Shown: piece by piece, positions 24,946 to 31,812 of the stretch
Position numbering within the stretch: position 1 is the first letter of the stretch
How the letters are laid out: each line of letters begins with the position of its first letter
Assembly (NCBI RefSeq): GCF_003989515.1
Contig: NZ_RBLU01000027.1
Coordinates: forward strand, 1-35,566
Origin: Curtobacterium sp. HSID17257
Lineage (GTDB): Bacteria; Actinomycetota; Actinomycetes; Actinomycetales; Microbacteriaceae
Reading direction: 5' to 3'
Length of the DNA stretch: 35,566 nucleotides
Notes under the pieces: model-generated
Database searches by the model: none
Seen by the model: only the letters and a program-made list of their open reading frames with translations
Told to the model about the DNA's origin: nothing
Made by a program: the position numbers and the translations under genes

Positions 24946-25647
24946 GTGCTGAACGGGACGAGCGTCATCGACGCCATCCGCCACGACATCGTGACCGGCG
25001 CCCTGCAACCGGGCACCCGGGTGACCGAGGCGTTCCTCGCGGAGCGGTACGGGGTCTCCCGGGTGCCGGTCCGCGAAGCCCTGCGCGGCCTCGAGGGCGA
25101 GGGCTTCGTCGTCTCCCGCCCGAACGTCGGCTCCCGCATCGCCGCGATCCCCTTCGACGAGGCCGACGACCTGTTCGCCGTGCGGGAGGCGCTCGAGACC
25201 GCCACCGCCCGCCGCGCTGCGACCCGGGCACGGACGCTGTTCGACGCCGACGCCCCGCCCGAGGACTGGTGGCGTGTGCGCCGCGAGCTCGGCGTCGTCC
25301 TCGACGACGGGGACACGGCAGTCGAGCGGGACGAGCTCGAGCTGCTCGTCGACCTCAACGAGCGCTTCCACCTGCTCGTCGCCGAGCTCTCCGGCAGCTC
25401 GACGCTCGCGACCCTGCTCCGCCAGCTCTCACGGAAGATCGAGTGGCTGTACGCGCTCGACACCTCGTCGCGCGGCAAGCGGCTGTGGCCCGACCACCGG
25501 CGCATCCTCGCCGCGATCGACGCGGGGGACGTCGAGGCGGCGGCCGAACGGATGGCGTGGCACGTGCGGGAGAGCCGCATCGGGTACGCGGCGCGCTCGT
25601 CCCCGGAGCAGGCGACCCTGCTGCGCAAGGCGGGCCCCGCCCTCTGA
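24946..25647 (+). CDS. GntR-family transcriptional regulator (FCD type)
   Basis: A 233-residue one-component regulator. The winged HTH covers about 5-65 (DAIRHDIVTGALQPGTRVTE, FLAERYGVSRVPVREALRGL), followed by an all-helical FCD domain (about 75-220) with the metal/ligand His residues visible in NERFHLLVAEL, WPDHRRILAAI and MAWHVRESR. It lies 109 bp after the peptide-import operon in the same direction and is the obvious candidate regulator of it, through the inverted repeat at 17639. FCD domains bind carboxylates such as amino acids. The GTG start has no Shine-Dalgarno and CACGAT-N7 upstream, fitting the leaderless pattern. Confidence 0.88.
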   Translation: MLNGTSVIDAIRHDIVTGALQPGTRVTEAFLAERYGVSRVPVREALRGLEGEGFVVSRPNVGSRIAAIPFDEADDLFAVREALETATARRAATRARTLFDADAPPEDWWRVRRELGVVLDDGDTAVERDELELLVDLNERFHLLVAELSGSSTLATLLRQLSRKIEWLYALDTSSRGKRLWPDHRRILAAIDAGDVEAAAERMAWHVRESRIGYAARSSPEQATLLRKAGPAL

Positions 25648-25684
25648 CGCCGAGGCCGCCGCCGCACGGCTGGCCGGACGTGCC

Positions 25685-25752
25685 CGAGTCTCGTGCTCAG
25701 CGACGCCCCTCGCGCCGATCAGCCCGAGAGCGGTCGCACAGCTCGAGACTCG
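25685..25752. repeat. Family B 68-bp stem-loop, copy B1
   Basis: Outer arms CGAGTCTCG (25685-25693) and CGAGACTCG (25744-25752) enclose a partly paired interior. Its reverse complement aligns over all 68 bases with copy B2 at 28241 without gaps, at roughly three quarters identity. It follows the GntR stop by 37 bp. Confidence 0.8.
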
Positions 25753-25809
25753 CTCAGGCGTCCGTCCTTCCGGCGGCGCCGACCTGCGTACTCACCGAGA
25801 GCCGGTTGC

Positions 25810-25825
25810 GAGAACGAGCGTTCTC
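25810..25825. promoter_or_regulatory. GAGAAC-GAGC-GTTCTC inverted repeat upstream of osmC
   Basis: A perfect 6+6 inverted repeat with a GAAC-N4-GTTC core, the core of gram-positive LexA boxes, directly upstream of TTGACT (25829-25834). Outer bases (A/T instead of C/G) deviate from the usual LexA consensus, so another stress repressor is equally possible. Confidence 0.4.
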
Positions 25826-25883
25826 CGATTGACTCGGACACGTCGGCCCGCAGCGGGTCGACTCCCCGACGAAAGGAGCGGAC

Positions 25884-26324
25884 ATGCCCACGCGCACCGC
25901 ACGCACCGCCTGGCACGGCGGCCTCAACGACGGTTCCGGCCAGGTCGAGCTGTCGAGCTCGAAGGTCGGCACGTACGACGTCTCCTTCCCGAAGCGCGCC
26001 GCCGACGAGGCCGGTGGCACCACCAGCCCCGAGGAGCTCATCGCCGCAGCCCACTCGGCCTGCTACGCGATGCAGTTCTCGGCGATCCTCGGCGAGGCCG
26101 GCGGCACGGTCGAGGCCCTCGACGTCAAGGCCGACGTCTCGCTCGGCCCGGACAGCGCGGGTGGCTTCAAGCTCACCGGCATCACCCTCACCGTGAACGG
26201 CGAGGTCTCCGGCATCGACGAGGCCGCCTTCCTCAAGGCGGCGGACGAGGCCAAGGCGACCTGCCCGGTCTCCAAGGCGCTCACCGGCGTCGACATCGAG
26301 CTCAAGGCGACCTTCGAGCAGTAG
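25884..26324 (+). CDS. osmC: OsmC-family peroxiredoxin
   Basis: A 146-residue thiol peroxidase detoxifying organic hydroperoxides in the cytoplasm. Catalytic cysteines are C60 (AAHSACYAMQFS) and C127 (KATCPVSKAL), in the usual OsmC positions; the N-terminal WHGGLNDGSGQVEL and SPEELIAAAH are characteristic of the OsmC rather than Ohr branch. AAAGGAG lies seven bases before the ATG, so it is leadered, unlike many neighbours. It is flanked by repeat elements on both sides and appears to be a single-gene unit. Osmotic or oxidative stress induction would fit the family. Confidence 0.92.
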   Translation: MPTRTARTAWHGGLNDGSGQVELSSSKVGTYDVSFPKRAADEAGGTTSPEELIAAAHSACYAMQFSAILGEAGGTVEALDVKADVSLGPDSAGGFKLTGITLTVNGEVSGIDEAAFLKAADEAKATCPVSKALTGVDIELKATFEQ

Positions 26325-26338
26325 CCGCGACCACGTGC

Positions 26339-26382
26339 CGGACGGGAGGCGCGGTGCCAGCTGGCACCGCGCCTCCCGTCCG
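26339..26382 (+). terminator. Family A hairpin, copy A2
   Basis: A 44-bp perfect palindrome (22+22, no unpaired loop in the DNA) starting CGGACGGGAGGCGCGGTGCC, 14 bases after the osmC stop. It carries the GGACGGGAGGC core shared with A1 and A3. No T-tract follows; termination or 3'-end protection is the likely role. Confidence 0.82.
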
Positions 26383-26390
26383 TCCGTCGG

Positions 26391-26396
26391 TACCGT
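26391..26396 (+). promoter_or_regulatory. Leaderless-type -10 of the small membrane protein gene
   Basis: TACCGT ending seven bases before the ATG at 26404, with no Shine-Dalgarno. Its -35 region falls inside hairpin A2, so the terminator and the next promoter are fused. Confidence 0.55.
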
Positions 26397-26403
26397 GGGT
26401 TGC

Positions 26404-26655
26404 ATGCGTCTGTTCCGCACCCGGACCCACGTCGCCCTGTGGCTCGGCATCGTCGTGGCAGTGGTCGGCGTCGTACTCGTCCTCGCCGCACCGCCGTCGT
26501 CGTCCGGCTGGTTCGTGACCGCGCCGGAGTCCGACTTCTCGTACGTCGCCGGCGTCCGCCCGTGGCAGCTCGTCGTCGGACCGGCACTCGTGCTCCTGGG
26601 CGCGGTCGTGGCGGCCTTCGCGGCCGGACGACTCAGCGCACAGCGCCGTCACTGA
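26404..26655 (+). CDS. Small two-helix membrane protein
   Basis: An 83-residue protein with two predicted transmembrane helices (VALWLGIVVAVVGVVLVLAA and LVVGPALVLLGAVVAAFAAG) separated by a short polar loop, with basic residues at both ends, giving both termini a cytoplasmic location. I do not recognise a family. It lies 64 bp before the ThrE gene, which has its own start signal. Expression is supported by the -10-like TACCGT seven bases upstream. Confidence 0.65.
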   Translation: MRLFRTRTHVALWLGIVVAVVGVVLVLAAPPSSSGWFVTAPESDFSYVAGVRPWQLVVGPALVLLGAVVAAFAAGRLSAQRRH

Positions 26656-26719
26656 TCCGTCATCGGCAGCGTCCAGCCGACGTCCGGACTCGGGCGCGAG
26701 CGGCTGGCACCATGGTCTG

Positions 26720-28228
26720 ATGGCCGAGCAGTTCCTCCCCGGCGTCCCGCGGCCCGGGCGTCCACCCCGGCCGCGCGTCCGCAACCTCGCACAGCACGAC
26801 ATCCGCGACGCCCGCGCTCGGCTGCGCGGCACGATCTACGAGGACGTCACCCCCGACACCCGCCCGCGCGAGCAGTACTCGCCCGTGCAGATCGTGGACT
26901 TCTGCCTCGACCTGGCGGAGGTCATGCTCGCCTCGGGCGCCGACACCCGCAGCGTCGAGACCGCCGTCGTCGCGGTGTCGACGAAGTGGAACCTCGCGCC
27001 GCTCGACCTCGACTTCTCCGGCAGTTCGGTGACGCTCCAGTACGCCCCGGCCGACCACCCGCCGCTCGTCAAGGTGCGGACGGTGCAGTCGGACGGCTCG
27101 GACCTCGACCGGCTCGCCCGTGCGAACCAGATCGTCGACGACCTGGTGCACGGCGAACGCGACATGACGAGTGCCGTGAGCGCCCTGGTGGCGGTGCTGC
27201 GGCTGCCGAGTCGCTGGCCGTCCTGGCTCGCCGACGTCGGGCTCTCCGTGCTCGGCACCTCGATCGCGATGCAGGCCGGCGGCGGCTGGCGCGCCGGCGC
27301 GGGGGCCTTCGTGCTCATGCTCGGGATCATCCTGTCCGGCCGCTGGCTGACGGGCCGGGGCTTCCCGCAGTTCTTCGTCTCCGGAGCACAGGCAGCGGTC
27401 GCCTCGGCGATCGGCACCCTGGCGATCTGGGCCGACGTCCTCACCGCGACCGGTGCGGCCACGATGGTCGCCGCGCTCGTGGTCCTGCTGCTGCCGCACG
27501 TGTCCCTCGTCACCTGGGCCCAGGACGCGATCTCCGGCTTCCGGGCGATGGCCGTCGCCCGGGCCTTCTACATCGTGCTCGTGATCGCCGCGATCGTCGT
27601 CGGGGTGCCCGCGGGCATCGCCGTGCTGCAGTGGCTCCGGATCGAGGTCGACCCGTCCGGCATCGTCCTGCAGCCGCTGCCGCTCTGGGCCTCGTTGTCG
27701 CTGACGGTCGTGTCGGCGGCGGCGAACTGCTTCGTGCAGCAGGCCAGCGCGCGGGTGATCCCGGTCGCGGTGGTGTTCTCGGTCACGGCCGGGGCGTTCC
27801 TCTGGGAGCTCCGGCACCTCGGGATGCCGCTCCTCGGAGCGACGTTCATCGCGTCGGTGCTGCTCGGCGTGCTGTCGACCATCGCGGCCGCCCGGATGCG
27901 CACGGCCGTGGCGGCGATCGCGGTGCCGGCGTTCTGCGGCGCGCTGCTGCCCGGTGTCGCGGTGTCGAACGCACTGCTCAACTTCATGTCCGGGTCGTCC
28001 GGCGCCGCCCTCGACTTCGTGGCGGCGGTCTCGGTGGCGCTCGGCATCGGCGCCGGACTCGTGCTCGGCGGCCTCGTGGCGACCCCGGGCGCACGGCGGG
28101 CCCTGCGGCGCGCGCGTCGGGTGACGGTGCACTCGGTCCACAACGACACGACGGCGATCCCCGTGCTGCGGGACACCGGGTACGACCCGGGCAACGGTTC
28201 GGTGCCGCGGGGCCACCGCCCGCGCTAG
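26720..28228 (+). CDS. ThrE-family threonine/serine exporter
   Basis: A 502-residue inner-membrane exporter. The N-terminal cytoplasmic domain (about 50-180) has FCLDLAEVMLASGADTRSVE, the ThrE/DUF1212 hallmark with the conserved G-A-D-T, and the rest holds about ten helices covering the ThrE and ThrE_2 modules in one chain, as in Corynebacterium ThrE. Export of threonine, serine or small peptides by proton antiport is the known family role. The C-terminal tail is basic and probably cytoplasmic. The ATG has no Shine-Dalgarno and is preceded by CACCAT-N6. Family B element B2 follows the stop. Confidence 0.9.
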   Translation: MAEQFLPGVPRPGRPPRPRVRNLAQHDIRDARARLRGTIYEDVTPDTRPREQYSPVQIVDFCLDLAEVMLASGADTRSVETAVVAVSTKWNLAPLDLDFSGSSVTLQYAPADHPPLVKVRTVQSDGSDLDRLARANQIVDDLVHGERDMTSAVSALVAVLRLPSRWPSWLADVGLSVLGTSIAMQAGGGWRAGAGAFVLMLGIILSGRWLTGRGFPQFFVSGAQAAVASAIGTLAIWADVLTATGAATMVAALVVLLLPHVSLVTWAQDAISGFRAMAVARAFYIVLVIAAIVVGVPAGIAVLQWLRIEVDPSGIVLQPLPLWASLSLTVVSAAANCFVQQASARVIPVAVVFSVTAGAFLWELRHLGMPLLGATFIASVLLGVLSTIAAARMRTAVAAIAVPAFCGALLPGVAVSNALLNFMSGSSGAALDFVAAVSVALGIGAGLVLGGLVATPGARRALRRARRVTVHSVHNDTTAIPVLRDTGYDPGNGSVPRGHRPR

Positions 28229-28240
28229 GCCCCCCGGACG

Positions 28241-28308
28241 CGAGACTCGGGCTGGGCGACCGATCTCGTGCCCTGGAGCACGAGGAACGTCGCGCAGCCC
28301 GAGTCTCG
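28241..28308. repeat. Family B 68-bp stem-loop, copy B2
   Basis: Outer 14-bp perfect arms CGAGACTCGGGCTG (28241-28254) and CAGCCCGAGTCTCG (28295-28308), with an inner stem CTCGTGC / GCACGAG. It lies between the convergent ThrE and DUF2795 genes. Position 5/64 is A-T here and T-A in B1, a compensatory swap that keeps the stem. Confidence 0.85.
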
Positions 28309-28326
28309 GGTACGCCTGGGTGCCGG

Positions 28327-28521
28327 TCAGCCCTTGTCGGAGACGGCCTTCGTCACCGCGGTGGGAGCGTCGTAGTCGCCGTCCGGGATGTTCTTCAGCG
28401 CGTCGAGGACGTCACCGGGGGCGTCCTCCTTCTCGGCGGTCGCCACGATGTCGTCCTTCGAGGCCGGGTAGTCGATGCCGCTGAGGTACTTCTGGACCTG
28501 GATCGGGTTCGGTGCTGCCAT
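28327..28521 (-). CDS. DUF2795-domain protein
   Basis: A 64-residue small soluble protein: PNPIQVQKYLSGIDYPASKD is the DUF2795 core, followed by DIVATAEKEDAPGDVLDALK. The family is widespread in actinobacteria and cyanobacteria and consists of a compact helical unit; no function is established. GGAAGGAA nine bases before the ATG marks a leadered start. It lies 82 bp after the TetR gene stop, separated by a hairpin, so read-through from that gene is possible but not required. Confidence 0.88.
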   Translation of the reverse strand: MAAPNPIQVQKYLSGIDYPASKDDIVATAEKEDAPGDVLDALKNIPDGDYDAPTAVTKAVSDKG

Positions 28522-28567
28522 GTCGGTTCCTTCCGTCGGAGCCTCCACGACTACGCCTGCGCGGCTC

Positions 28568-28588
28568 CGCGTCGGTCCGGCCGACGCG
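28568..28588 (-). terminator. Hairpin between TetR and DUF2795 genes
   Basis: CGCGTCGG-TCCGG-CCGACGCG, an 8-bp perfect stem with a 5-base loop, 16 bases after the TetR stop. No T-run is present. Confidence 0.5.
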
Positions 28589-28603
28589 CGTTGCGGCCAG
28601 GCC

Positions 28604-29281
28604 TCAGATCTCCCAGCTCCCGCTGTCGCTCCACTGCGAGAAGCGCTGCGCAGCCTGCGGCTCGTACCGTTCCATCCACCCACGCTCGAGCCGCGCGACG
28701 GCACGGTCGAACGCCGGCACGAGGTCGAGGTCCGGACGCAGCATCGCCTGCAGCTGGAGCCCCTCGTACAGCGCGATGAGCTGCTCGGCGCCGCGTCGCG
28801 GGTCCATCGTGTGCGGCGCACGGCCGACGGCGATGTCGTGCTCGAGCCCTCGGCGGATCTGCGAGAAGAAGAGCTGGTAGCGCGAGCGCAGGTAGGTCGA
28901 CATCGGGTGCGCGGGGTTGCCGGCGACGGAGAGCAGCGCGACGAGCAGCCGCATGAGCGCGGGGTCCTCGGCGTTCGAGGCGACGATCGCCCGCAGCAGC
29001 TCGACCGTCGGGCCGTCGCCGACCTCGTGTGCGACCTCCTCCAGACGGGCGCCGTTCCACCGGTCGACCGCGGCGAGCACGAGGCCGTCCCAGGAGGGGA
29101 AGTGCTGACGGAGCTCCGCGGTCGTGATGCCCATCCGCTCGGCGACCATGCCGACGTGGGCCTCGTGGAAGGGCACGTCGCGGAGCACGTCGACCGTGGC
29201 GCCCACGATGGTGATCCGCAGGTGCAGGGAGGCGGCCGCGGCGGCTGCCGCCTGCGTGTCCGCGCTGGTGTGTTCGAGCAT
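28604..29281 (-). CDS. TetR-family regulator
   Basis: A 225-residue regulator with an N-terminal Ala-rich extension, HTH VGMVAERMGITTAELRQHF and a helical C-terminal domain (TetR_C_6-like by appearance). The HTH is less canonical than in the two efflux repressors (HFPSWDGLVLAAVD). GGAGGG with six bases to the ATG at 29281 gives a clear Shine-Dalgarno. It is divergent from a 105-residue unknown gene; two identical TGTC-N4-GACA inverted repeats in the shared intergenic region are candidate operators. Ligand and wider regulon unknown. Confidence 0.86.
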   Translation of the reverse strand: MLEHTSADTQAAAAAAASLHLRITIVGATVDVLRDVPFHEAHVGMVAERMGITTAELRQHFPSWDGLVLAAVDRWNGARLEEVAHEVGDGPTVELLRAIVASNAEDPALMRLLVALLSVAGNPAHPMSTYLRSRYQLFFSQIRRGLEHDIAVGRAPHTMDPRRGAEQLIALYEGLQLQAMLRPDLDLVPAFDRAVARLERGWMERYEPQAAQRFSQWSDSGSWEI

Positions 29282-29335
29282 CGTGCCCTCCGTCGTGCGG
29301 CGGACGTCCTGTCCGCACCCCTGATCCAACCGCAG

Positions 29336-29385
29336 TGTCGGGGGACACGGCATCCCCGGTACGGGTGTCGGCATGTCGGGGGACA
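29336..29385. promoter_or_regulatory. Two identical TGTCGGGGGACA sites, 38 bp apart
   Basis: TGTCGGGGGACA occurs at 29336-29347 and again at 29374-29385, each an inverted repeat TGTC-N4-GACA; a related TGTCCGAC follows at 29388. They lie between the divergent TetR and unknown genes, about 50-100 bp from both starts, as expected for a regulator acting on both. Confidence 0.62.
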
Positions 29386-29433
29386 AGTGTCCGACCCCAG
29401 CGCAGACCGAGCGTTCCGTGCGACCATGCCGGG

Positions 29434-29751
29434 ATGGACCCGCAGGACCCCGTCGCGCAGGGACTCGCCACGATGGCGTCGGCCGGTTTCGAGTTCGGCA
29501 GCGACGACGCACAGGTGGCGCACGACGTGCGGACGATGTGGGAGCAGCTCGGCTCCCCCGCCGGCGCCTTCGACGCCGCGGCACGGGCGATCGCGCGCCT
29601 GCCGCAGCGTCCCGAGGTCCCGGTCGCCGACCAGGCCCGTCGCCGCGCGTTCGAGCGGGCGATCGGGATCAACCCGGTCGAGGTCGAGCTGACCGCGGCG
29701 ATGTCGGCACGCGAGCTGCTGGAGCGGATGGCGCGGTCCGTCGCCTGCTGA
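29434..29751 (+). CDS. Hypothetical protein, divergent from TetR gene
   Basis: A 105-residue soluble, acidic, mainly helical protein (VAQGLATMASAGFEFGSDDA, AFDAAARAIARLPQRPEVPV, and NPVEVELTAAMSARELLERM). I do not recognise a family and see no membrane segment or Cys pair motif. The start is the ATG at 29434, with GACCAT-N6 before it and no Shine-Dalgarno. Its divergent location to a TetR gene with shared operators suggests it belongs to that regulator's target set. It ends in hairpin A3. Confidence 0.65.
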   Translation: MDPQDPVAQGLATMASAGFEFGSDDAQVAHDVRTMWEQLGSPAGAFDAAARAIARLPQRPEVPVADQARRRAFERAIGINPVEVELTAAMSARELLERMARSVAC

Positions 29752-29778
29752 CCGTCGACGGTCGACCCGGCCACGTGA

Positions 29779-29822
29779 CGGACGGGAGGCACGGTGCCAG
29801 CCGGCACCGTGCCTCCCGTCCG
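29779..29822 (+). terminator. Family A hairpin, copy A3
   Basis: 20-bp perfect arms (29779-29798 and 29803-29822) around AGCC, starting CGGACGGGAGGCACGGTGCC, 27 bases after the stop of the unknown gene and 14 bases before the stop of the convergent SDR gene. It is preceded by CCACGTG as in A2. Its position suits bidirectional termination. Confidence 0.82.
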
Positions 29823-29835
29823 CTGCTGGTCGCGA

Positions 29836-30777
29836 CTACGGCGTCGGCATGCCGCCGTCGACGTGCAGCGTCTCGCCAACCACGTAGGACGACTCGCCGC
29901 TCGCCAGGAAGACGAACGCCGGCGCGAGCTCGGCGGGCTGGCCCCAGCGGCCCAGGTAGGTCTGCTCGCCCGCGGACGGCAGCGCCTCCGGCGGCTGGCC
30001 ACCGGCCGGCTGCAGCGGCGTCCAGATCGGGCCGGGCGCCACCGCGTTGACGCGGATGCCCTTCGGCGCGAGCTGTGCCGCGAGGCCCTTCGCCATGTTG
30101 TTCACGGTCGCCTTCGTGGCGGCGTAGTGCACGAGGTGCGGCGACGGCGCGTACGCCTGGATCGACGTGGTGTTGATGATCGTCGAGCCGGGCTGCAGGT
30201 GCGGCACGGCGGCCTTCGTGATGCGGAACGTCGCGTACGCGTTCGTCTTGAAGGTCTCGTCGAACTCCTCGTCCGAGATCTTCGTGATGTCGTCGACGTT
30301 CTGCTGCTTGCCGGCGTTGTTGACGAGGATGTCGAGCCCGCCGAGACCGTCGACGGCCCGCTGCACGAGCTCCTCGCAGAACGCGAGGTCCTTGATGTCA
30401 CCCGGGATCGCGACGGCCTTGCGACCGGCTGCCTCGATGAGCCCGACGATGCGGTCGGCGTCCTCCTGCTCCTCGGGCAGGTACACGATCGCGACATCGG
30501 CACCCTCGCGGGCGTACGCGATCGCGACGGCGGCGCCGATGCCCGAGTCGCCACCGGTGACGAGCGCCTTGCGGCCCTGCAGACGCCCCGAGCCGCGGTA
30601 GGTGTCCTCGCCGTGGTCGGCGGGGACGTTCTCCGCCATCTCCTCGTCGGTGCCGGCACCCTGCAGGTACTGCTCGTCCGGCTTCTTGTCCGCGTACATC
30701 TTCGTGGGGTCCTGCATCGAGTACTGGTCGAGCCCCGTCTGTCCGGGCCCTGCCTGGTCGTTCTGCTGCTCCGTCAT
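29836..30777 (-). CDS. SDR-family oxidoreductase (YhxC/GSP39-like)
   Basis: A 313-residue classical SDR with the long N-terminal extension of the general-stress/YhxC-like group (SMQDPTKMYADKKPDEQYLQ, then G). The cofactor motif is TGGDSGIG (74-81), with NNAG at 153-156 and catalytic S205, Y218 and K222 (YAATK). The C-terminus is GETLHVDGGM. NAD(P)-dependent oxidation of an alcohol or aldehyde is expected; several Bacillus and enterobacterial relatives are stress-induced. The substrate is unknown. The ATG at 30777 has TACCGT seven bases upstream and no Shine-Dalgarno, so it is probably leaderless. Confidence 0.9.
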   Translation of the reverse strand: MTEQQNDQAGPGQTGLDQYSMQDPTKMYADKKPDEQYLQGAGTDEEMAENVPADHGEDTYRGSGRLQGRKALVTGGDSGIGAAVAIAYAREGADVAIVYLPEEQEDADRIVGLIEAAGRKAVAIPGDIKDLAFCEELVQRAVDGLGGLDILVNNAGKQQNVDDITKISDEEFDETFKTNAYATFRITKAAVPHLQPGSTIINTTSIQAYAPSPHLVHYAATKATVNNMAKGLAAQLAPKGIRVNAVAPGPIWTPLQPAGGQPPEALPSAGEQTYLGRWGQPAELAPAFVFLASGESSYVVGETLHVDGGMPTP

Positions 30778-30784
30778 GGCCTGG

Positions 30785-30790
30785 ACGGTA
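30785..30790 (-). promoter_or_regulatory. Leaderless-type -10 of the SDR gene
   Basis: TACCGT on the minus strand ends seven bases before the ATG at 30777, matching the TACCGT-N7 arrangement at 26391. No Shine-Dalgarno is present. Confidence 0.58.
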
Positions 30791-30924
30791 CGCACCCGGA
30801 CACGCTCGGCCGTCCAGCCGGCTGTCCCCCGCGCCGCTCTTCGTGACACATCCCCAAGATCACGAACACGTGACGAGAGGGCTGCGATTCGGTAACACCT
30901 GTCGTCCTGCACGGCTGGGGGTCG

Positions 30925-30930
30925 TACGGT
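30925..30930 (+). promoter_or_regulatory. Leaderless-type -10 of the exported protein gene
   Basis: TACGGT ends six bases before the GTG at 30937 and no Shine-Dalgarno is present. Confidence 0.58.
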
Positions 30931-30936
30931 CGACTG

Positions 30937-31770
30937 GTGACTCCCCGTACCCTGCTCGCGCTCGGCGCAGCCGCGCTCGCCTTCGCAGCCGGCACGGTCG
31001 GGTTCGACGTCACGGCTCCCGGGGGTGCGGCACCGGCTGCGGCTGCCGAGGACCGCAGCGACGTCGCGAGCCCGGCGCAACCGCTGGTCCGGGTGACCGA
31101 CCGCGACCTGCGCCGCGTCGACACCGTCGAGCTGGACGCCGAGTCACTCGTGCTCCGTCGCGGCGACGCCACCGTCGCCGAAGTGTCCATGCGCGACGCG
31201 CGGTCGACCGTCACGCTGCTCAACCGACTGCTCGGCACCCCGTCGCGCACGCAGACCGCGGCCGGCGACGGCGGCGCGTGCTTCCCGTCGGGCACCACCT
31301 ACACCTGGGGCGGCGCGGTCCGCGTCGCCGCGCTCGACACACCGTCCTCCGTCGGCAACGCGGTCGAGATCCGGGTCCTCCGGGACTCCGTGCGGAGCCG
31401 GACCGGTGAGCGGGTCGAGCTGACGGGGCCCGACGGCGTCCAGGTCGGCGACGACGTGGCGGACGCGATCCAGGCCGCGCCGCGCTCCGACAAGGTCTCG
31501 TTCGGATCCGGCGACTCCCAGGCGTGGCAGCTGCTGCTCGAGTCCGGCTGGGCACCGGACGACGACGCCCCGTCCGCAGGCGACCCGCGTACCGGGCACG
31601 ACGGCACCACCGCCGGTTCCGCGCCCACGGGCGACCAGGGCGCCGACGGCAGCGGCGACGGCGCGGACGACGACGCACAGGGCACGAACGGTGTCTCGGC
31701 ACTGACCGACGACACCGAGGTCACCGTCATCGGCTCCCCGATGCCGGTGCACGCACGCCGCTCCTGCTGA
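30937..31770 (+). CDS. Exported or membrane-anchored protein of unknown function
   Basis: A 277-residue protein with a hydrophobic signal-like N-terminus (LLALGAAALAFAAGTVGFDV) followed by an Ala/Pro stretch that contains a possible signal-peptidase site (AAAA-EDRS). The globular part (about 50-205) has alternating beta segments (VRVTDRDLRRVDTVELDAES, VLRRGDATVAEVSMRDARST) and a Trp-rich C-terminal part (SQAWQLLLESGWAPDD). The tail from about 205 is Asp/Gly/Ser/Thr-rich. I do not recognise the family. The start is GTG at 30937; the TACGGT-N6 element upstream supports it. Confidence 0.7.
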   Translation: MTPRTLLALGAAALAFAAGTVGFDVTAPGGAAPAAAAEDRSDVASPAQPLVRVTDRDLRRVDTVELDAESLVLRRGDATVAEVSMRDARSTVTLLNRLLGTPSRTQTAAGDGGACFPSGTTYTWGGAVRVAALDTPSSVGNAVEIRVLRDSVRSRTGERVELTGPDGVQVGDDVADAIQAAPRSDKVSFGSGDSQAWQLLLESGWAPDDDAPSAGDPRTGHDGTTAGSAPTGDQGADGSGDGADDDAQGTNGVSALTDDTEVTVIGSPMPVHARRSC

Positions 31771-31812
31771 CGCCACCCGCTCGCGGCTGCCGTCAGCGCA
31801 CCGCCCGGCGGC

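Noticed and set aside
23094..25667. Minus-strand open frame of 857 codons
   Set aside because: Antisense to the double ATPase and GntR genes; composition artefact of codon third-position GC.
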